Assembly (NCBI GenBank): GCA_001414345.1
Contig: LLCB01000102.1
Coordinates: 62,001-126,000 of the forward strand
DNA from: Hymenoscyphus infarciens
Lineage: Eukaryota; Ascomycota; Leotiomycetes; Helotiales; Helotiaceae
DNA length: 64,000 nt
Direction: 5' to 3'
The notes below the pieces were generated by a model, which did not search any database, was not told where the DNA came from, and saw nothing but the letters and a program-made list of their open reading frames with translations. This document shows, in pieces, positions 59,922 to 64,000 of this stretch. Positions within the stretch are counted from its first letter, which is position 1, and each line of letters opens with the position of its first letter. The position numbers and the translations under genes were made by a program.

Positions 59922-60741
59922 CTTACCACGTGACCTTCCTTCAATAGTCTCCCGTCCGCTAAGAGCCAGACATCAAGAAATATTAAAGTCCCCATGAAAG
60001 AGACAATACACATGTATTTGAGAGAAGCTAGCGGCGTGATGCAGTGGTCCGAACTCGCCCACCTCAAGGAATACCCATCTGCCTTGCAATGCAACCAGAA
60101 CGTGATTCCCAGGCAGTCGGCCTCTATCTATTTGGTCGACATTTGTATTGCATATATACGTGGCTTCATCTACCCTTCCATCTAGGGTAGATAAGTAGAA
60201 ATTTGTATAAATAAATTCTATAAGGCATCTTATCTTCTACTCTTTCCGCGTCCTTTTCCTTGATCTCGCCTAGCGTTCTTCACTCTATTAAAACCTATAC
60301 AAGAGTGACTAACTTCAGCCTATTTCCGTTTCATAACAATCCTGCTAGCCTTAATTACTCATAAACTCCAGGTATACAAGCTCCACATGTACATACGGGT
60401 GTATGGGCAAACAAACCCGGTGTTTCCGCAAAACCGCCTCCTCCCCCGTCCACGTGGAGACGGGTGTAACCACTGAGCTGTAGCTCCCAAGAGTCATCAT
60501 CTCATGAGCCTTTGAACAAATTGCTTTCATTCCACTTCGCCTGCTAGGCTGCTTCTCAATTCCCAAATTTGCCGATTCTCGCGGAGTTTTGGTGCTCTTT
60601 TGCAATTGAAAATCTCCACTGCGCAACGACGGTCGACGTATGGAAACAGCGACAAGGGATCCTTGTGGCAGTAAGTTCTTTCTTTTTAATGGAGGATGTA
60701 TTTACGTACTTGCACTAACTAGCCTTCAGGGCAAATCCGCA
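59922..60741. other. Intergenic, no supported gene
   Basis: About 820 bp between the coiled-coil pseudogene (minus) and an uncharacterised gene (plus), so it should hold both upstream regions. An ATG at 60640 followed by a GTAAGT near 60671 could be an upstream exon, but joining it to the next segment does not keep the frame. Confidence 0.5.
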
Positions 60742-62459
60742 ATGGCTCACTTCAAGTTGGATCCGGCTTTCCTAGATGAACATCGTGATGTGAAATGGCT
60801 CCAGGACGACTCGAAAAGAGACTCAATGCAGAAGAATATATTCCTACATGATGTCCTGCCAAGGCTTGTTGGCCATCAAGACGATAAGCACGCTGAATTG
60901 GATGCTATGGTTGAAAAATACAGCTGGTTGCGCTCTCTGGCCATCAGCCCATGGAAAATTCAATCTACCCCTCGTGGATATATAAAGTTTGGGAAACTTG
61001 ATGTTGATGAGCTTGTCCACCATCTTAAGGAGGAGCCTTTGGCGAATACTTTGCTTATGGCCGACTTGCTGAGATTAGAACGCTGTTATTTGCTCAACGA
61101 ATACATGTCGATGGAAGCACCGTGGTATTACGCCTTTGGTCAAGCCCACACGGTGCAACCGCAAAAGTACCTTTCCAAAACCATTCGGAATGTCAGGGCG
61201 GAGGTTCGAGCTTGTATGAAGCAATTCCCGGGGTATGGATGGAATCTCAACGACGGAATTTGGCAGGCAGAGTAAGTTCGTCGACGAAGGCTTCTATATC
61301 ATGAGAAAGTCTAACATAGTTTGCCAGGGATGGAGAGGATGACGAGGAACGCATAGCCAGGCGTCAGCGCTTCATTTCTGAAACGAACGAGAATTTCAAG
61401 GAGACTCAAACGATAGTTTACAGCGAAGCTGTTAATTCCCTTAGAAGTTCAATCAAGATTAAAAAAGAAGGGGCTCTCTGGGAGGCCTATAAAGCTTTCG
61501 ACCGATGGGATGTTTGGGAGCAAGTCAAGGTTTGTATTCGAGAAGCCTGTCTCAGATCTGGAAGTCCAGTACCCCACGAAAACACATTCGAAAACATAGC
61601 CGAACTTCGAAAGCATCTTAGCAGTCGCAACGACTACTACACAACGATAGCAACACTCAACAAGAAATTGGAGACCCAACAGCGCATCATCACTAACCTG
61701 TCTTTTCGTCATCTTTTGGAGTCTCTACCGGGGGGGAACAAAGATGGAAAGACGAGGGAAAGGGACAATTGGGAGAGATTTTGGGGTAGAGCAATGGAAG
61801 TAGCTGAGTTTGAGAAAAATAGGCAGAAGGAGACAAACAGGGAATTCGAAAAGGCTTGGCGAACCTACAAATTAGGGCTTGCAGAAGAAAAAACCAACCC
61901 AAAGAAAAAGCAACAGAAAAAGGGCCAGAAAGCACAGAAATCTAAGGCGGTCGATAAGCCAGGTAACACAGAGAAAACAGAGAAGGAAACCCCCACCGAT
62001 AAAGTAACAGTCCAAGCGCCGATAGTCGAGGTGTCGCCTTCTAGGACAGACACAGTGGAAGGAACGGAAGAAAAGGAACCACCAGGAGGAGCAAGCCAGA
62101 ACGAAGACAAAGATCCGGAGAAGACCGCTGAAGACGAACGCTTGGAGGCCATGAGGGAAAAGAGCCCACTCGTTGCTGTGTTGAAGACAATCAATAGAGA
62201 CAACGATGTCAGGAAAGAAGGAATTGAATTATACGGCAAGCTCAGTAAGAATATCCACCAGTACCGTCAGGTGGATCAGAATGTTTACGATATCAACATG
62301 CTGCAGTGGGATGCTCTTCCGTATTGCTTGCTCGATGCAATGAGACCAAAGAACTGGAAAAAAAGCCCTGAGGAGGTGGAAACAGGAGAGGAGGATTGGC
62401 CGGCTGAGAAAAAGAGATATGTAGTGGAGATGTTTGTTGAAAAGGAGGCTTTTGCTTAG
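60742..62459 (+). CDS. Uncharacterised protein, Lys/Glu-rich C-terminal half
   Basis: Two exons, 60742-61271 and 61328-62459. The 56-bp GTAAGT...CCAG intron contains CTAAC, and the sum is 553 residues. The first ATG in the open frame is taken (MAHFKLDPAFLDEHRDVKWL). The N-terminal half (about 1-330) looks globular and helical, with aromatic-rich stretches such as YSWLRSLAISPWKIQ, MEAPWYYAFGQAH and KQFPGYGWNLNDGIW. A basic/acidic low-complexity region follows (KKKQQKKGQKAQKSK, then many Thr/Glu/Pro), and a conserved-looking end contains INMLQWDALPYCLLDAMRP. I do not recognise a domain. It neighbours two decayed genes at the edge of the RIP block, so it may be a lineage-specific gene, although its frame is intact. 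Confidence 0.75.
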
Positions 62460-64000
62460 GGGGCTCCTAGAAATCTGCATGATTCGAAATATTTCATGGT
62501 CTTGTATAGTAGGCTCGCTCATAGACTTATCAAATGCAAGTTTCTCACTTTCCCTTTCCATCCGCTACTCCGCTCCTTCTCTATCTCCCACAATTTGAGT
62601 GTGTCTACCAAAGAAGTATCCGTTGAAATTGGCTCGCAATAGATAACAAAAGTGTCAGTAAATCGCTCTCGTTGTTCTAACTTTCTAAAACAGTCTAATG
62701 TATCAATCAAGATAGTTTGAAACGCTTGGTTGTTCGTTTCGACTATCTGGACCAAATCCAACTTAAACTGGAAGTAAGGTGGGGAACTCGGGAGTTGGCG
62801 AGAGACTCAAAAAGAGACAACTCCACTTCCAACGCGATATCGTCAGCTCGATATCGTCAACTCGCAAAACAAACCACTTGCGCGACTACTCTGATATGCT
62901 CTATTCATTTAATACACTGATCATGCGAGCAGTTTAGAATTACAAGTCTCTTCAAGCAACTTAGCAAGTAAGAGACTTATTCTGAGACATCGAGTACAAC
63001 AACCTGCTCCCCCAAGTTCAGATCTATCAAGTACAGAGTAAGAAAGCCAGAACTGAATTAAACTTAAACTTCTCATTCTTGAACCCTCAGACAGAAAATT
63101 GAGAAATAAAACATCATCTTTGTACTCGCAGTTTCAGAGCAGCAATCACCCCTCACCAGCCTCTGGGATTAACATCATCGACGAAAAGGACTTGAGTTCG
63201 TTTTCGTACAAAAAACGCTGACACCAAAACGTCATAAGTACCCCGTCGTACACCCGCTCAAGACCCGAATGCAAACACCCGTCAACCCGCGCAGAGAAGA
63301 CCACTAGACCTTCTCCTGTACGACAGAACAACATATAGACCAATTCACTGCAAGAAATCCCACGCAAACTTTGCGTCATCCCAAGTACAGAAGATCTTTG
63401 ATCTACTTTTACTGGTGCCCGAGTACTGAATCAAGAACCATAAACACCACATCTACATCTCGAAATCCCACACAGAAGCGTCATCCAGAGTATAGTGAGG
63501 CCGATCAAGCGTGGAGTACTCAAATAGATCAGCCCCGTACCCAAGTACTGAGTCAGAAACCCTCTCAAACCCGACACCGGATAAGCCTGCATACTGTACT
63601 CCCCCAACAAGAACCCCCAACAAGAACCCCCAACGAATCAACAACACCCCAATAGTAATTCGCAGGAAGAACTCTATCTGACATAAGACAATGATGAAAT
63701 TCCCATGCTTTTGAAAAACTCTTTCATTGAACCCCATCATCGGAAAATCGTTCATGTGAATCAATTCCCTCACCGAATTAAGAGAATAAATTAATTTGAA
63801 CGATTTTCCAACGACAAAAATGGCGTACAAGGGATATCATCGTTGCGACCTACAAAAGGTAGGGCGAAATCCAATGCCACGATCCCCTTTAAGGCTGTGC
63901 TGCAGGTGAAATATGATGAAACTTCGCCCACGAGGACGCCCATCTATGGTTGAGACCACTGAAAGGTTGGGCACCAACAAGGCATTCTTCGACAAGTCTA
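62460..64000. other. No supported gene to the end of the window
   Basis: About 1.5 kb. Open frames at 63371-63655 (plus) and 63453-63830 (minus, no ATG) lack any domain. Small direct repeats occur, such as gatatcgtcagctc/gatatcgtcaactc near 62838-62866, aagtactga phrases near 63421 and 63543, and an aacaagaaccccc duplication near 63608-63632. Confidence 0.55.

Noticed and set aside
60640..60741. Upstream ATG (METATRDPCG) as first exon of the uncharacterised gene
   Set aside because: The GTAAGT after it is in the wrong phase for the acceptor before the main frame; the internal ATG at 60742 is simpler.
63453..63830. 125-codon minus frame with hydrophobic stretches
   Set aside because: No ATG at its start, no domain, and AT-rich non-coding surroundings.

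Overview
The window is nuclear DNA of a filamentous ascomycete (Pezizomycotina). Many introns are 45-70 bp with GTAAGT/GTATGT-like donors and CTAAC/CTGAC-like branch points. The gene set fits too: SKN7, PRP22, eIF2B epsilon, complex I NDUFS4, ATP synthase subunit f, fungal tyrosinase and GH10 xylanase. Large TpA-rich blocks carry the signature of repeat-induced point mutation (RIP). A Leotiomycete is my best guess, but that is inference. I saw no prokaryotic genes, tRNAs, rRNAs or CRISPR arrays.

Layout. 1-1.66 kb: edge of a RIP-degraded repeat with a 61-bp tandem duplication. 2.4-10.1 kb, all on minus: a hexose transporter, a short tyrosinase and a GH10 xylanase. 10.1-12.7 kb: a long gap with no supported gene. 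12.7-14.2 kb (+): a secreted Pro/Thr-rich protein of repeat units separated by Kex2-like sites, the most novel-looking gene here. 14.4-15.2 kb (-): a short-chain dehydrogenase with one frameshift. 16.9-22.7 kb: a G-patch protein and an Env9-like dehydrogenase as a divergent pair, then a polytopic membrane protein. 22.9-26.5 kb (-): PRP22. 27-27.7 kb: a broken 2EXR/F-box-like remnant. 28.2-29.9 kb: NDUFS4 and ATP synthase subunit f sharing a 287-bp divergent promoter. 31-35 kb: a large disordered RGG-tailed protein. 35.7-37.9 kb: a PLP aminotransferase with a frameshift in a conserved motif and two long introns. 40.5-42.8 kb: SKN7, including a GC-AG intron. 43.8-46.2 kb: eIF2B epsilon. 46.2-48.6 kb: minisatellites and a decayed gene. 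48.7-58.98 kb: a 10-kb RIP block with no open frame of note, holding a TIR element and one less-decayed coding relic. 59.0-59.9 kb: a coiled-coil pseudogene cut off by the block. 60.7-62.5 kb: an uncharacterised gene. The rest appears non-coding.

Themes. Core housekeeping genes (splicing, translation initiation, OXPHOS, stress regulation) sit between accessory secreted enzymes and degraded repeats. Both genes flanking the main RIP block carry only TAG/TAA stops at positions explicable as CAG/CAA, as expected if RIP spread from the repeat into neighbouring single-copy DNA. All exon joins were worked out by eye from splice motifs and frame; those given summed to whole codon numbers, but none was tested against transcripts.
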